Assembly: GCF_030867145.1 (NCBI RefSeq)
Contig: NC_134434.1
Span: 8,990,001 to 9,054,000, forward strand
Reading direction: 5' to 3'
DNA length: 64,000 bases
From: Opisthocomus hoazin
Taxonomy: Eukaryota; Chordata; Aves; Opisthocomiformes; Opisthocomidae
The number at the start of each line of letters is the position of its first letter. Positions within the stretch are counted from its first letter, which is position 1. The notes below the pieces were generated by a model. That model made no database searches, was not told the origin of the DNA, and saw nothing but the letters and a program-made list of their open reading frames with translations. Positions 23,901 to 36,126 of this stretch are shown piece by piece. The position numbers and the translations under genes were made by a program.

Positions 23901-26900
23901 TGTGGAAGAACTAAATTTAAAAAAAAAAAATCAGAACCAGACAAAGCTTGGGGCTTTTCTAGCCTGAGAGAGACTCTTTTGAAATAAAAATACAGTACCT
24001 CAAAGGGCAAAGGTAAAGATGCTTTCACTTTTCAAGTACCTCTAAGCTACATCCAAACACAGAAAATTTTAATCCTATGTCAAGCGTAAAAGAGGACATC
24101 TACTTGAAATGCACACAAAATTCCAATTTCAAATACTAGTGACAGCTATATTTACTTTGTAAAGCGTTTTGATCTTGAAAAGATGCTTATAGTGGATCAG
24201 TGACCTACTTTGATCCTTGTTTTCTATACTAATGAAGATAATTTGAATCACATTGCCTACTACCCAATTTCCCAATAATGCTCCCCCTTTTTAAAGAAGT
24301 TTCTACAAGTACATAAACAAGGAAAATAAATAGTGGCAATTTATGTCAAATGTGATAATGAAATGAACTTTACATGCATTCATGCCAATAAATGGAACTT
24401 ACGTTTTAAAGATGGATCAAAGCTTTTATTTGGATTTCTTAACTTCTTTTTTTGCTTATTCTTTGACAGAAGCTCAGAATTTCCATCTTCCTCCTCTTCC
24501 AGAGCACGTTTCCCTCGCACACCTTTTTCAGTCCCACTGGCTCCATTCTCCTTGCATCTCTCCTTTGGCCTGAAACAGTGAATATCATCCTAAGTTGGCT
24601 GAAGGAAAGAAGTAGGTGTTCCCTGGCCACTATTCTGGTTTACAGAAATCTGGGTAAACTAACGTTTTGTATCATGGCTAAATTACAAGGAAGTGTCATT
24701 GCCCTTTAAACTGGAATAGAAAAACCTAACTTTTTTGTTAAAATTTGCTGTTAATAACAGACACACTGTCAGATGTATTGGAAACACAGTGCAAATTGGC
24801 CAGTTAAATTAGGCACCTGTTACTGCCAGGTTTACTGAAGTATTTACTTAAGTATTAATCTTGCCATGCTCGTTCTTCTCTTCAGCCCAATTTTCACAAC
24901 ATGAAAGGAATACGCTATCTGAAAAGCTTGTCCATACAACACAAGCATCCTTTATAGCATACAATTTAGTTCTCATCTTTGCTACCCTGGCAGTTACCAG
25001 CAACATTTGTGTTAAATATAACAATAAAGTACTGTCAGGTAGCATATCTGTTGCACATCAGGTTCTCTTTCTGAGCTGCGGTGGAATTCTTGCGTTTTAC
25101 TTTCCAGAGGGAGAGAAATCTGAGGAGAATCTAAAGGAGAAGATGCATACAATGAGCAACATCCCCACAAACAAAGCAATAATCAGGAAAAAACCAAACC
25201 AGAATAAAAGTAATCCAAAGTCTTCAATTATTTTCAAATGAATGTAAGCTCCCACAACAGGACTGGATGGCTCTGTATTGATAGTATGGGTGGGAAACGC
25301 CTCTGTGTACCTGTCCATGTTAGAATAGATAACTCACCCTGGCCTGATGTACGGCTGACAAATCCAGTGGAAAAAAGGCAACCCTTCTTTTGGCTTTTCT
25401 CCTTCTTTCTGATTAGCTATTTCTTCCTGCAGCATAGAGTTACAGTCAGTTTTCCTGGAGTTCTCAGGAAATACTTCAATAATACTTCAAAATCCAGGAA
25501 ACCACAAACTGGAATTTAAACTAACAGTTACTGACAGTTAGATATAGGCAAAAACCTCTACTAAGACAGATGAATCGAAGCAGATTTGTAACTCCTAAAT
25601 CAACTTTATCCCATGTAAAGCTGTTCCAGCTTAAGGGGATGCTACTGTAGTAAACTACCAGTATCAAAGTTGGTAAGCCACAAAGTTCCAGTGAAGTGAC
25701 TAACAGACATCCACTGCATGACATACATGTTAAGTTCCCACCAAGTGTGGACAGTGTTGTTCCGAGAGATTAGGGCCCATCTTGGTACCTGGCATCGTAG
25801 TTTCAGCTCCCTGTTGACATCTACAATGCCCTCTAGAGTCTTCACTTTTGCTAATTCTTCACGCAGCTGCTGGTAAACTTGAAGCCTGAGGCAAATCCCA
25901 AACATCAAGTCATATTTATTCACTATGGCTAGACCACGAGCAACTAAAAATGTTTTTATAAAAACCCTTCATAGATTTTTCTTGCTGCACTTGCCTTTGG
26001 TAGAAACTTGTAAGTCCAGAGAAAAGCACACATACCTGCCCCTCTTTTCCAAATAAATACTTGGCACACAACCAAGGTACTTCGAGATAAGCTAACCTGA
26101 ATGTACAGCGCATCAGCTGCTCCTCAGTAGCTGCCCATGGCCATCTTACTCCACAATACATGGAAGACAGCTTACTTCGCAATGAACAAGGAGTTAACTC
26201 ATGTTTGCCATAAAGTGCATGTGTGCATAAGGGCAATTACCACACGGTAGCTGATGTGCTGTGAGCTCACACTCTAGCTTATCTTGTGGTAACTCGTTCA
26301 GTCCCCCTGCCCTGTTTCCCAGATATGCAGTGAAGGGTAAAGGCCTCAGCCCACATTCTCTCCAACCAGCTCCAGGAAAAAAACCTTGCAGCATAGTAAT
26401 TCTGGCCAGACAAATCCTTGTCCAGAAAAGCTAGAGACTTGCTAAGCGGGACGAGCCCTAAAAACATTAAGAGTTCTCTGGAGATACTCACGTGTGATGC
26501 CAGAGCTTGAAGAGATGAGCCCTAACATAAGACAATGGACAAGGGTACTTCTGCACTATCTCCAGATACTCCTCAGCCATCTCCCACACCAATGGGTTTC
26601 GGCCCTCAAACAAAGCTGGGTTATGAAGATTACCTTCTAGGGAATGAAAAGAAATACTCAAACTTTCATTTCAGGATTGAAAAACAAAATCAAAAACTAG
26701 GCTCTGGAACTTGATCAGCTCTGTTGTGATTCTACCAACCAGTCACAGACATACAGAATCATAGAACGGTATGTACTCACAAAGAGGAACACAGGGTCCA
26801 TAAAACTCTGGCCTGACCTCAGGATACTATATTTCACTATACAGTTCTTAATTGAGCCAAATAGCTCATATCTAATTGTAAAAAATTACAACAAAGTATA

Positions 26901-29900
26901 TTTTCCAGAAAGGCATCCAATCTTAACACAAAGACAGTAAAAAAATAAATAGAGAAATCACTGTTTTTTGTTGTCCAGTGGTTAAATACTTGGACAATGG
27001 GTGTCTTACCTTATGTCTGTATTCACATTTATCTGGCCTAAATTTACAGATACTGCTTCTCACTATGCTTTTCTCTACTAGCTTCACAAGCCTTGTGTTG
27101 ACCAGTATTTTTCTAAAACAAGATTCTACAACCTCCCAGAAAATATGTTTCATTGCCTTAACTGTGTGAATGATTGGAAGCTTTTTCTGACACCTATCCT
27201 TGCTCTTCCTGTAAGAAGTTATGCCAATTCTTTCTTGCCCCAACCTGCCAGAAATATTAATCAGTGGACACACTTCCTGCATCAAGATTCATTCAAAAAC
27301 CATTCCATTGATTAACAGATGCCATGAAAATATCCCAGGACAAGAGGAGTCCCATATGCCTTTGTCAAATAATTAGATTTGAGCTGTCCACTCGATGGTA
27401 CTACAAGTCCAACGTAACAATTCTTACAACTCTTAAGTGACTCCTGTTCCTGCTAAGAGATGGCCAGTGTAAGAGGAGAGAGAATGGCCACTCAGCTTTC
27501 AATCAAAGCTATGCACCAAGTCAGTCTGACGTAAGCTTTCATTAAATGTATATGGGGCTGCTAAGAGAGTAAGAAACAGTTTGTATTCTCATCTATTACA
27601 AGTAAAAGTTAATTTTCTTTACCTGCACTCATGACACCATGCACTCCTGTCTTACGGATACATTCTTCCACATCGCTGAGACACTGGATGTTTCCATTTG
27701 CAAATACAGGAATGCTTACAGCTTTTCTATACCAGTGAATAAAACAGATGCATAAAACTGAGAATTAGAATCAACCTAGAAATTCTACTCCTGTCACACA
27801 AATTTGTTTGCTCTTCAATGCACTGCACACTCTGCTTAAAATCTACGTTCATAGCACGTTAGCAGAAATCCACTAAGATTGGTACAGCTCACTAACCTGA
27901 CAGCTTGAATGTGCTCCCAAGATGCCACACCAGCAAGCGGTCCTTTCTGTTCTTTAGTACGGCCATGCACAGTCAGCAGCTATAACACAAAGTTGCATTT
28001 ACTTTTCATGCGTGTGAAGCACTGGAATAATTCCACTGACAAAAATTTCCTTTCACCCCATATGCTTCATCGACATGACTGAATTCCCACTGCTGTTTCA
28101 ACACTGCAGGGACTCTGGCATTACAGAAAGATATCAGCAGCTCACCTACCATAGCATGGTTTTGGGCTTCTTTCAGCTTGCTATTCCACAGCATGACAAG
28201 ATCACATCTTGGGAGAACCTACAGACTTCCTATTGCATTGGTTCCCATTTGTGATTCACTTTGGAACTTGTGATATATTGATCTGGCTTGCTCCTCAGCA
28301 GAAGGCCTGAATACTGTCAATACTGGCTCTGACTACAGACTGTCTCTTCCAATTTAACTGGAATTAAGTCCTACAAGACTGCCTATTCCTTCACTAGTGG
28401 TGGCCATATTTGATACTGGTTTTGCTTACAGCCCTGTGGATTTCATGCATTCACACTGCCTCCTGCAGCACTATGTTAGTCTGAGATGCTCACCCACAGT
28501 GAAGGATGCCGCACTGCCCAGTGATTACAAGAGAGACTCTGAAGCCATGATGTCTTCCATATCATACTAGTGACCTGCTGCCTATGACTGCAAATACAAT
28601 CAATCTCTCTGCATCCTGTTTTCTCTGTCTGTAAAACAATGTGGCCTATTCATCTCCACAGTACACCAAGATCTGGTCATCAGGTGCTTTACATAGAGAC
28701 ACATGTCCAATGCAAGAGCACAGGGAGCAGCTGCCTCCTTACCTGGCAGCCAGCTTTCTCCAGCATCTGTGCATACTTCACTGTCTTGTCAATTTCGGGG
28801 AAAACGCGGATTTTGCACGTGATGGGAACAGAGAGCTTCTCGTTAGCCAGTAAAACTGGGAAAGATTGAAAAGACAGGTAAGTGGGCTGCACAATGCTAT
28901 GAAAAGTCCCTACTCTCCTCAAGATGTGATACTGGATGTGATAAGGAAAAAGCCTGAAAAGTTAATGCTATGCAGTTCTCGCAGCTGAAACTATCAGCAC
29001 TGTCCTCTGCAATCCTTATTGCTTCGGTTAATCAAGTAATAATAAAACGTGAAGCACAAAATCTGCATTCTAACGAGAAGGCATAAAATAGTCAGCATTT
29101 AATAGCCCTAACTTTTCCACTGCATCAAACCTTCACTTTCAAGGACCGCCCCTCTCAAATCTTAATCATCGACACAGGTTTACTATTGTCACAGGCTACT
29201 GTACTCCTCCTACTCTGCCAACAGCATTAACACTCGCTTGCCCACCTTTCCTACAAGAGATGCTTTGCTTCTTCCCAAATTATCACCCAAATAATCATCA
29301 GAATATTCATCACCCAAAGAATCACGAGTCTCGTCCATGGCAAGCAGAGGCTTATTAACTGAGGTACGCTGTGGACTCAGTTAAGTAGTAAATGTAGGTT
29401 ACAGAGTCAGGGTGAAATCTAGAACAACATGTTAAACTCCCATAGTCTTTACACAGTGCATGGAATCAGAAAACTACTAGAAAAAGAGCTAACAAAGACA
29501 GCCAAAAGGAAAACAGTGAGAAGTGGCATGCCTGAAATTCCCTTCTCTTCCAGAGCTTGAATTTCTAATGTAGGGAGTCACCTGCTTTCTTCTCTTCTTA
29601 CCTTGAGGCTGTATTGATTTGCATCTTTCCCTCCTAAGAAAAGTGCCCTAACAACCACATTACATGCTGGGCAGGGAAGCACTGTCTGTTTTTCCACATC
29701 CTCAGCAGTGTATTTGCGCCAAACATAATTCAAGATTCCCTGGACCACAGGGAATGCAAACGGAAGTGGGACTCTTTAAAATTTCACAGTTCAGACACTT
29801 TCTTCGAAGTGGGGTGAAGACAATTCTCAGCTCTACCCAATGACCAAAACCTTGCTTTTCAAATCAGTTTCGAATGTATTTCTTAAAGAAATATGATACT

Positions 29901-32900
29901 GTTCACAACTGCCACCGATAGTCTGAAAACATCCTACACAAATTTGGAGGAGAGAGGCATGACTTGCTACGGTGTGGACAGAAAGAGTATGCTGAGTGGG
30001 TCAGAAAAGGGCAACCGTGGCTTTAATCAGAAACACAACTGGCACCCCAGAACTTCAAAGTGAAAAAGTAAGGCACTGGGAGTTCTGCTGTTTCTAGTGT
30101 TGGAGAGCCACTAAGCCTTCATTAGATCGGGACTTAACTGACTCACTTTCACCTAAAGTCTGTTTCAGGTAGTGAAGCCTTTTAGCAGATCTAGGATGAG
30201 TTTGTAGTGGGATATCACCAAGTACCTTGAGGGTGCTGCTGGAATACAGTAAGAAAGAAAAAAAACAAAACCCAAACATAACCCTCCCCAAAGAAACATG
30301 CTGCACCTCCTTTCCCCACAAATCCCTAAATCTCCTCTCAATGATGAGCTCATCCCATTCTCTCTCAGTGAAGCCTCTCTAAAGACTTACTCATTCTCTG
30401 AAGAAGATCCCACTCCTCTTGCAGAAATGCTCCGTAGTGACCTATAATAAAATAGCATATGACAGACCTGTACAGAAGACTAAGATTCTGAAGTACACAG
30501 CTTTCATAAACACTCACATACTAAGATCCAGACACCCATATGCCTCACCTGCAGAAGCACAGTTGCTCTGTCCTGCCTGAACTGGAAAAGTTGGATCATT
30601 CTGTTCCCCATGCCACCCTAGATTTATAGGATAAACAATGATTCCCCACACCCTACTTTCACTGCTACTTCTTAAAGCTGGTGTGGTGACACTGCCAGCT
30701 CAAAGTCCAACTTTCAGGGGTTTATACCAGGTGTTTAAAAATTCCCTGCAGCATAAAACCTGATCAGATTGAAAGATCTATTTGCCCTGTACATCACTGA
30801 TCACTTCCTATTAGTCTTTGAAAGACATTTTAGAAGAGGAATGGGCAGTTACTGAACAAATGTTTCCTCAACATCCTAACTGATCTAAAATTTTCAAACA
30901 CTGGTTCTGCTTTTCAAATATAGCCACCTTCGCAGTATCTTTAAGGGATTCAGCAGGTGTTATCCTCTTCTATGCTACTGTGAATAAACTTTGTGCAAGT
31001 ATCAAGGAAACAGCAGGCGCCAAGTGCCTACACGATATAATTTTAAATGCAGTTTTGCAAAATTAGGCTGTTTGAGCAACTGAAATCAGAACGAAAGTCA
31101 AGCTCTTGCTAAAAATACTTCTTCTGAAGGATATTCTAGACACAAGAGCTGTCACTCAAGAGAAGGTGGAATTAGTTATTAGTATATCTAATCTTTGCCT
31201 TAGGTATTACAAAGCATTACCTGTTAAACTGGGTGTAACTAAGTCTGACTTCAGCAATACTGCAGCCACCCCCCCATCAAGGCTTAATTTGGTCCTCTTG
31301 ATGTTTTACTGCCAACATTCACATTTGAAACATGCCATTTCTCTGTTTATCCAGGGTTCAGATTTGCACGTACCTCTCTTTGCAATCATTTGGGGGCAAC
31401 CCAAATTTAGGTCTATGGCATCACAATAATCCTGAGCCAACAGTGCTGCTTGGACAAACACTTCAGGGTCATTGGCACAGAACTGAGAAAGACAAAGAAA
31501 TGTGGAATAATCAGGCAATAGCTTTCTTCAAGTACTGCCAACACATTGTGACATAGTTATGAAGCAACTACTTGCTACAAAAACCAGGCATAATATGTAG
31601 TTAACAATAGCAAACACCGTTTCTCAAAAAAACCCAACAAACAAAAACTGTGACACCAGCTGAAGATCCTCAGCCTTCAAATGACAAAATGAGAAAGATG
31701 AGCATTCAAGAGGCAAAGAAATATTTGTAGAATATTTTACACGTCGTACCCCGTAAGAGGGAACAACATAAAATCCCCTGTAGAACAAACAGCTGTAGCA
31801 TTTTAATATATAAAGGTGCTGCAGAAGAAGAGTCACCTGAGGTGTCTCTGGGTCTTGAGACAATTCAAACTTTATAGATACCAATAAGCACCACTGCTTC
31901 TAAAATGAGTTCACATTAGTGTGGTGTGTGAAATAGACACACTGGGCTGTTAGTCAAATGCTCAGTCTAAAATACAATTAATATTACATTTAAAGCACAG
32001 TGCAAAAATCAATTTATTAAGAAAAATTGGGTTAATTGGAAGTTGCTTTGTTGAAGAGGACACAGCCAGACTATTCTGCTCATTTATGCTTTTCAACAGA
32101 ATTTCTAAAATTCATTATTAACCAAAACCAATGCCATCACATCTTTAAATAATATGGATTTAAACTCAAACACATGTGAGCAGAAGGTGTTACTTAAACC
32201 CTACAGCACTACATAAATTATGGCTGACACCAACTAAAGCCAGGAAAGGCGTTTGCTTTCTCTGAGGTGATTGAAACAATGGAAAGCATCCAACCAAGCC
32301 ACATCAGTGAGGATTTTTACACAGCAAACAAAGTCCACAGAGCAGGCTGGGCCCAGATGTATGTCTGCCAAATCTACTTCCAAAAGTCTGTGACCAAAAC
32401 CCAAGCCTGCCCAGAAATACTGCAGAACTCAGTAAGGACTGCGGTACTGGGTCAATCCAAAGATTAATGTAGTTAGTTCCATGCCTTATGTCGAACAGTG
32501 ACCAGTGGGAAGAAGGATAATACAGCAAGCTCACAGTAACTGACAGTCTTCAGGTAGGTTTGCCCAGAATACACAGCTTACTGAGCTGAAGATCTGTGTT
32601 CAAAAGACTTGTACCTTTCTAAGACTGTTTAAATTTCTGCCACCTGTATTTGTATGTGGCAAAAAAACTGCCTCCCGTGGAAAAAGAATATACAAAGCTG
32701 TACTGAGACAAACCAAAGGTCCATCTCATCCTGCTGAAAATGGTCAACAACAGATGTCTAGGGAACAGCAGAAGCTGGAAAGCATCTTCAAGGACTTTAG
32801 AAGCAGAAACAGTGTTTCCTGCACCTAATGACCCTCAATAGTTTTCCCTCATTTGCTTTCTAAACTCATACAATCTTTCAGCATCCAGCACATCCCACGG

Positions 32901-34070
32901 TAATGAATTTCGCAGTTTATAACTACCACTACCCTTACTTAACACTCATTTCCCATTTATCATCTCCAAGCCAGTCATACTTTCACAGTCTTCTTTCATT
33001 TCTTCCCTCAGTCAGAGGAGATGCTACTTTTCCAGGATGAAGAGTCCTCATCTATTTAACTGCTCCACATGTTGAAATCATGCCATTCCTCTGCTCATTC
33101 TGTCTTTCCCTGTATTATTGTCCAGCTTCGCAAGCCTCTCTCCCTCTTTGGGATAGAGTGAAGTACCTGAACCTCACTGAGTATTCACGAAGCAGAAGCA
33201 CATGTCCTTAAAAGTGTGTTCTGTCTTCCTTGCATCCATTTTCTATAGCTAAGGACTGGACATGTGGCTTCAGAGAACTACTGAAAAACCTGTGATCCTC
33301 CGAGTTGCATCAGATCTGGAACAACCCTTGACTCTAGAAGACCAGCTGCAATCTAGCTCTGAAGATGAGGAGCAGAGGACTAAAATGCTGTGAGAAGGCT
33401 AGTGCTCCAGGCCCCTGAGGTTAAGACACCCAATCCTCTTTGCTAGACAAGGGATAAACAGAAAAGCACACGCCTATTTTCATGAGCTAAGTACTGTTTG
33501 CTGTGTTAGGTGAAGAAAACGAGAATTCTGTCATCCCATATAACCCCTTTAAAATCTGGGTGAGATTGACTAGCTTGAACTCACGCGTATTTGGAAACCG
33601 TCTGGCTTTGTTAACACAAACGGGATGGGTGACGAGGGCAGGGGTGCACCGGGCGATGCCGACTCGCTCCTGCGGCGTTACCCGAGAGCGCAGCGCTGGG
33701 CGCACCCCGCGGAAGCTCTTCCCGGAAGCCCCCGCCGCCGCTCCCGCTGCTAGGGCTGACCGGGCGGGCGCCGCCGCCCCGGGAGCGCAGCGGGCGGGCC
33801 GGGGCGGGCGCCGGTGGCGTGTCCGGCGCTCACCTGCACGATGAGCGGGCGGTCCTCGGGGCAGGCCTCGCCGTAGAGGTTCTCGCGGCGGTAGTTGGCG
33901 TCCCTGAGGAAGACCTGGGCGTGCAGCATCGGCGTGTAACAGAGCTGGGCGCCGTGGCGGCGGCTCAGCAGCCTCCAGGCCAGCTCGCTCTGGTCCACCA
34001 TGGGCGCCACCACGTAATGGGCGCTCCGCAGCGTCTCCCTCCAGAAGGCCTCCCCGCGCAGTTTCGGCAT
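20793..34070 (-). CDS. DUS1L: DUS1L, tRNA dihydrouridine synthase 1-like, complete, 13 exons
   Basis: FMN-dependent enzyme reducing uridine to dihydrouridine in tRNA D-loops. Exons 5' to 3': 34070-33834, 31482-31374, 30441-30391, 28855-28743, 27979-27897, 27726-27623, 26636-26492, 25885-25789, 25426-25338, 24569-24403, 23857-23820, 21358-21283, 20944-20793. Total 1461 nt, 486 codons plus TGA; human is about 473. All introns GT-AG and phases fit. The N-terminal TIM barrel has the FMN motif [12 protein letters not shown] (A22), catalytic Cys108 in LNLGCPQM, and [10 protein letters not shown] (His175). A lysine-rich linker and a Cys-rich C-terminal cluster ([22 protein letters not shown]) follow. 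The ATG was chosen because MPKL matches the family start; the frame is open further upstream but unlike DUS1L. Same strand as FASN and downstream of it. Identified by recalled homology. Confidence 0.95.
21283..21358 (-). CDS. DUS1L: DUS1L exon 12
   Basis: [20 protein letters not shown] then TADCP: second half of the Cys cluster. Acceptor CAACCCAG, donor GTAAGT. Confidence 0.95.
21359..23819 (-). other. DUS1L intron 11
   Basis: 2.5-kb intron. At its donor end it is occupied by a sense-strand CR1 (23330-23808). The remainder contains a CACACA tract near 21181-21192 just outside and otherwise nothing recognised. Confidence 0.75.
23330..23808 (-). mobile_element. CR1 LINE fragment (copy 4), next to a splice donor
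   Basis: Minus-strand CR1 of another subfamily (3' end AATCACAGAATGGTTTGGGT, then AAGGACCTTTAAAGGTCATC). Recognisable homology runs to about 23808 (GCTCCAGGTCTC), leaving about 11 intron bases before DUS1L exon 11 at 23820. Sense relative to DUS1L. Confidence 0.9.
23820..23857 (-). CDS. DUS1L: DUS1L exon 11 (38 nt)
   Basis: Very short exon: end of a Pro codon and [12 protein letters not shown], the first two Cys of the C-terminal cluster. Acceptor TTTTCTAG, donor GTAAGTC. Confidence 0.94.
24403..24569 (-). CDS. DUS1L: DUS1L exon 10
   Basis: Charged linker: [55 protein letters not shown]. Strongly basic, probably RNA-contacting or nuclear-targeting (inference). Acceptor TGTTTCAG, donor GTAAGT. 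Confidence 0.93.
25338..25426 (-). CDS. DUS1L: DUS1L exon 9
   Basis: [20 protein letters not shown] then WICQPYIRP and a split Gly. The motif [10 protein letters not shown] is conserved in DUS1L. Donor GTGAGT. Confidence 0.94.
25789..25885 (-). CDS. DUS1L: DUS1L exon 8
   Basis: [20 protein letters not shown] then [12 protein letters not shown]. Acceptor TGCCTCAG, donor GTACCA. Confidence 0.94.
26492..26636 (-). CDS. DUS1L: DUS1L exon 7
   Basis: [20 protein letters not shown], then [20 protein letters not shown] and HLFKLWHHT. End of the barrel and start of the helical domain. Acceptor TCCCTAG, donor GTGAGT. Confidence 0.95.
27623..27726 (-). CDS. DUS1L: DUS1L exon 6
   Basis: [20 protein letters not shown] then [23 protein letters not shown] is the phosphate-binding strand of the flavin barrel. 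Acceptor TATAG, donor GTAAAG. Confidence 0.95.
27897..27979 (-). CDS. DUS1L: DUS1L exon 5
   Basis: [20 protein letters not shown] then WEHIQAV. Contains the conserved VHGRT histidine of dihydrouridine synthases. Donor GTTAGT. Confidence 0.95.
28743..28855 (-). CDS. DUS1L: DUS1L exon 4
   Basis: [20 protein letters not shown] then [18 protein letters not shown]. The Lys of CKIR is a conserved flavin-site residue. Acceptor TTTCCCAG, donor GTAAGG. Confidence 0.95.
30391..30441 (-). CDS. DUS1L: DUS1L exon 3 (51 nt)
   Basis: Split Gly, [16 protein letters not shown], split Ile. Acceptor TTATAG, donor GTAAGT. Confidence 0.94.
   Translation of the reverse strand, partial: VTTEHFCKRSGIFFRE
31374..31482 (-). 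CDS. DUS1L: DUS1L exon 2 with catalytic Cys
   Basis: [36 protein letters not shown]. The Cys in NLGCP is the proton donor of the dihydrouridine synthase family. Acceptor TTCTCAG, donor GTACGT. Confidence 0.96.
31483..33833 (-). other. DUS1L intron 1
   Basis: 2.35-kb first intron. Contains a decayed ancient CR1-like repeat (about 32690-33175) and the left edge of the CpG island. No other feature recognised. Confidence 0.7.
32690..33175 (-). mobile_element. Decayed ancient CR1/L3-type LINE remnant
   Basis: Landmarks of old amniote CR1-type 3' regions appear in order: ACCAAAGGTCCATCT near 32712, an analogue of ACATCCCACGGTAATGAATT near 32890, GATGAAGAGTCCTCATCT near 33036, and TTTGGGATAGAGTGAAG near 33150. 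Much more diverged than the other CR1 copies. Boundaries are approximate. Confidence 0.5.
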
Positions 34071-34760
34071 CTCCCGCCTGCCCGCCCGTGCAGCGCTGCG
34101 GCAGCTGCCGCCCCGCGCCGCCGTACCGGGGCTCGCAGCCGCCGCCTGAGGCCCGCAGGCGGGCGCGATCGCTGGGCCCCGGCAGGGCACCGAGACGGCC
34201 GGACGGTGCCACCGCCATCTCGCTCCGGCCGGCTCAGCAGTGCAGCTACGCGCCGTCCCCCCCGGAAACCGCGGCGCTGCCAGCAGAGGCCGCGCGCGGA
34301 AGAGTCCGGACAACCGCAGGGCCGGCGAGTGAAGGGAGGAGGCCGCGCTCCCCCGGTTTCCCACCGCGGTGGCGGGCACCGGCTGGGTCGCTACAGGCCC
34401 CTTCCGCAGCGCGGGCCGGCGCTCGGACCCCCTGCACCGGCCTCGGTCCAAGGCCGTGCGTAGCCTGAGGGCCGGCTGCTGTGACGACGGACGTGGGCGG
34501 CCTCCCCGCCGGCGAGCGGGCACGGTGCCGCCGCGCGCAGGGCTCCCGCGCGGGCCGTGAGTCAGCGCACGCAGCCCCGGCCGGGGCCGCCCGCCGGTGG
34601 GTGCCTGGCGCAGCGCGGCCTGTGCCGCCGCAGCAGCCGCTCGCCCGCGTCCCGCCCTGGCTCCGGCGCACCCGGCCGCCCCCCTGGAGCGCACGAGGCC
34701 CAAGAAGCGTTGCTGGTGCTGCACTTTGGCCTCTGTCCCCCGCAGATGCTGAGATGAAGC
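33640..34760. promoter_or_regulatory. CpG island at the DUS1L promoter
   Basis: Very G+C-rich, densely CpG-bearing block covering DUS1L exon 1 and about 700 bp upstream, in sharp contrast to A+T-rich flanks. It spuriously creates long open frames on both strands. Transcription start not located; no TATA box seen, as expected for a housekeeping CpG promoter. Confidence 0.85.
33834..34070 (-). CDS. DUS1L: DUS1L exon 1 with start codon
   Basis: 79 codons starting [14 protein letters not shown]; contains [12 protein letters not shown] and [12 protein letters not shown]. The ATG at 34070 has G at -3. Ends CAG before GTGAGC. CpG-rich. Confidence 0.94.
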
Positions 34761-36110
34761 GGTTATTGAGCATTACAAGAGCTCAGACTCATTGAGGGGG
34801 GGAATGTCTCACCGGTCCTTGGTGTCAAGATAATGAGGGCAGAGAGGTGGAAATGATCTACCTGGCTGAACCAAAAAGAACACACACGACAGAAGTGTTC
34901 ATTCTGCAGCATTTGCTAAAGCTACAGACCAGCACCAGTGATGCGCACTGTAGAGGATTTTGTCTTCTCAGCTGCTTGCACCTTCCAGAACACCAAAATG
35001 CTGTGTCTCTACTCCAGTCAAAACACCAATGTAACTTTAGTCACAGAGCTTTAGATGTTTTTTCTTCAAAAGAGAAAAACCTCAAACAAAACCATTATAT
35101 ACAACCACAAAGCACCAGAGCCTAAGCAGTGTTCCATGCAGAGTCCAGTTGTTTGTTCAGCAAGCCTGTTAGAGGCCTTGCACTGACAGCCTTCACAGTT
35201 TAGTTCACTCTGAAAGCTTACCTTCCTTTCCCCCTCCCCAACTTTCTAGTGCTCACGGCTGTGATGAACCTTGCTGCAAAAAACAGCGAAGCTTCAAGCT
35301 CATCTTCCACTACCTTCTGGAGGCCTGAACACCCAGCCTCTCCAGCCCTCCTTTAACGCTCCAATCTCCTCTTCTGCAGCTGCTCCAGGGTTTCTTTTTT
35401 TCTTCTCTCCTTTCTTCAGACTAATTTGCTGGCAAGGTGTCTGATCTTCAGTTAGGCTAATTTAACTAATTGCAGGAGAAACAAACACCTGCTTCCTTTA
35501 CTACTATTCTACCTTTAATCTTTTGAGTTTTACTTGACCTCTGTCTCAGCACCAGAAAGCTTCTCTACTTCTGGTGTTTGGTAGTGCTGTTTAAAGTTAT
35601 CAGTTCTGTTAAACTGTGACCCTTCTTGCATTTTTTTTTAGCTATTGTCTATGGCAAGAAAGGCATGCTTCTTTCCCCTCAGGAAGGTGGTAGAATAGAA
35701 AAGGAAAATAATAGCTTTAATGCTGACGACTGCATGTGCTGTATGTTCTTATTCTTACTATTAAGGCTATATTGCAGATTTAAGGTATACTGCCCACCAT
35801 TTCAGAATAGCAGTGTGACTTTGTGAGCCTAAATAAGTTTATAGGGCCAATAGGGGACTCTGTTTTTCAGCCTTGAGATTAAGACCAGCATGGTGTAAAG
35901 AAGCCTGTCAGAAGCTAGATGGAAAGCAAGTATCAGCGGACAAGAGATTCCAGCTCCAATATCACACAGAAGGGTGGATGTGAAGGATTTCACTTCTGCC
36001 CTTGTCTTCTCAAAACAAACAACTGCAGTATTTGATTTCACATTATGACACTTTTGTTCTACCTATGTCTATCTGACAGACTACTGAGAAACAACAAGCA
36101 GTACCAGCAC
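34761..36110. other. Intergenic, FASN 3' end to DUS1L promoter
   Basis: A+T-leaning sequence with no coding exon or recognisable repeat. It separates the presumed end of FASN transcription from the DUS1L CpG island. Confidence 0.65.
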
Positions 36111-36120
36111 TAATAAAGTT

Positions 36121-36126
36121 TTTATT
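36121..36126 (-). terminator. Candidate FASN poly(A) signal
   Basis: AATAAA on the minus strand. The + strand also has AATAAA at 36112-36117, making a near-palindrome AATAAAGTTTTTATT that could signal polyadenylation in both directions. Confidence 0.45.

Noticed and set aside
24861-25241. 126-codon + strand frame within DUS1L
   Set aside because: It covers DUS1L intron sequence on the opposite strand, has no homology I recognise and ends in a Lys-rich chance tail.
26752-27285. Region starting AGAATCATAGAACGG that resembles a CR1 3' end, with repeat-like sequence after it
   Set aside because: Beyond the first bases I cannot match a known family; too weak to call.
33487-34795. Several long overlapping open frames on both strands, up to about 324 codons
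   Set aside because: They lie in the CpG island, are Ala/Arg/Pro/Gly-rich from G+C bias, and overlap each other. Only the DUS1L exon 1 frame has homology and a matching splice donor.
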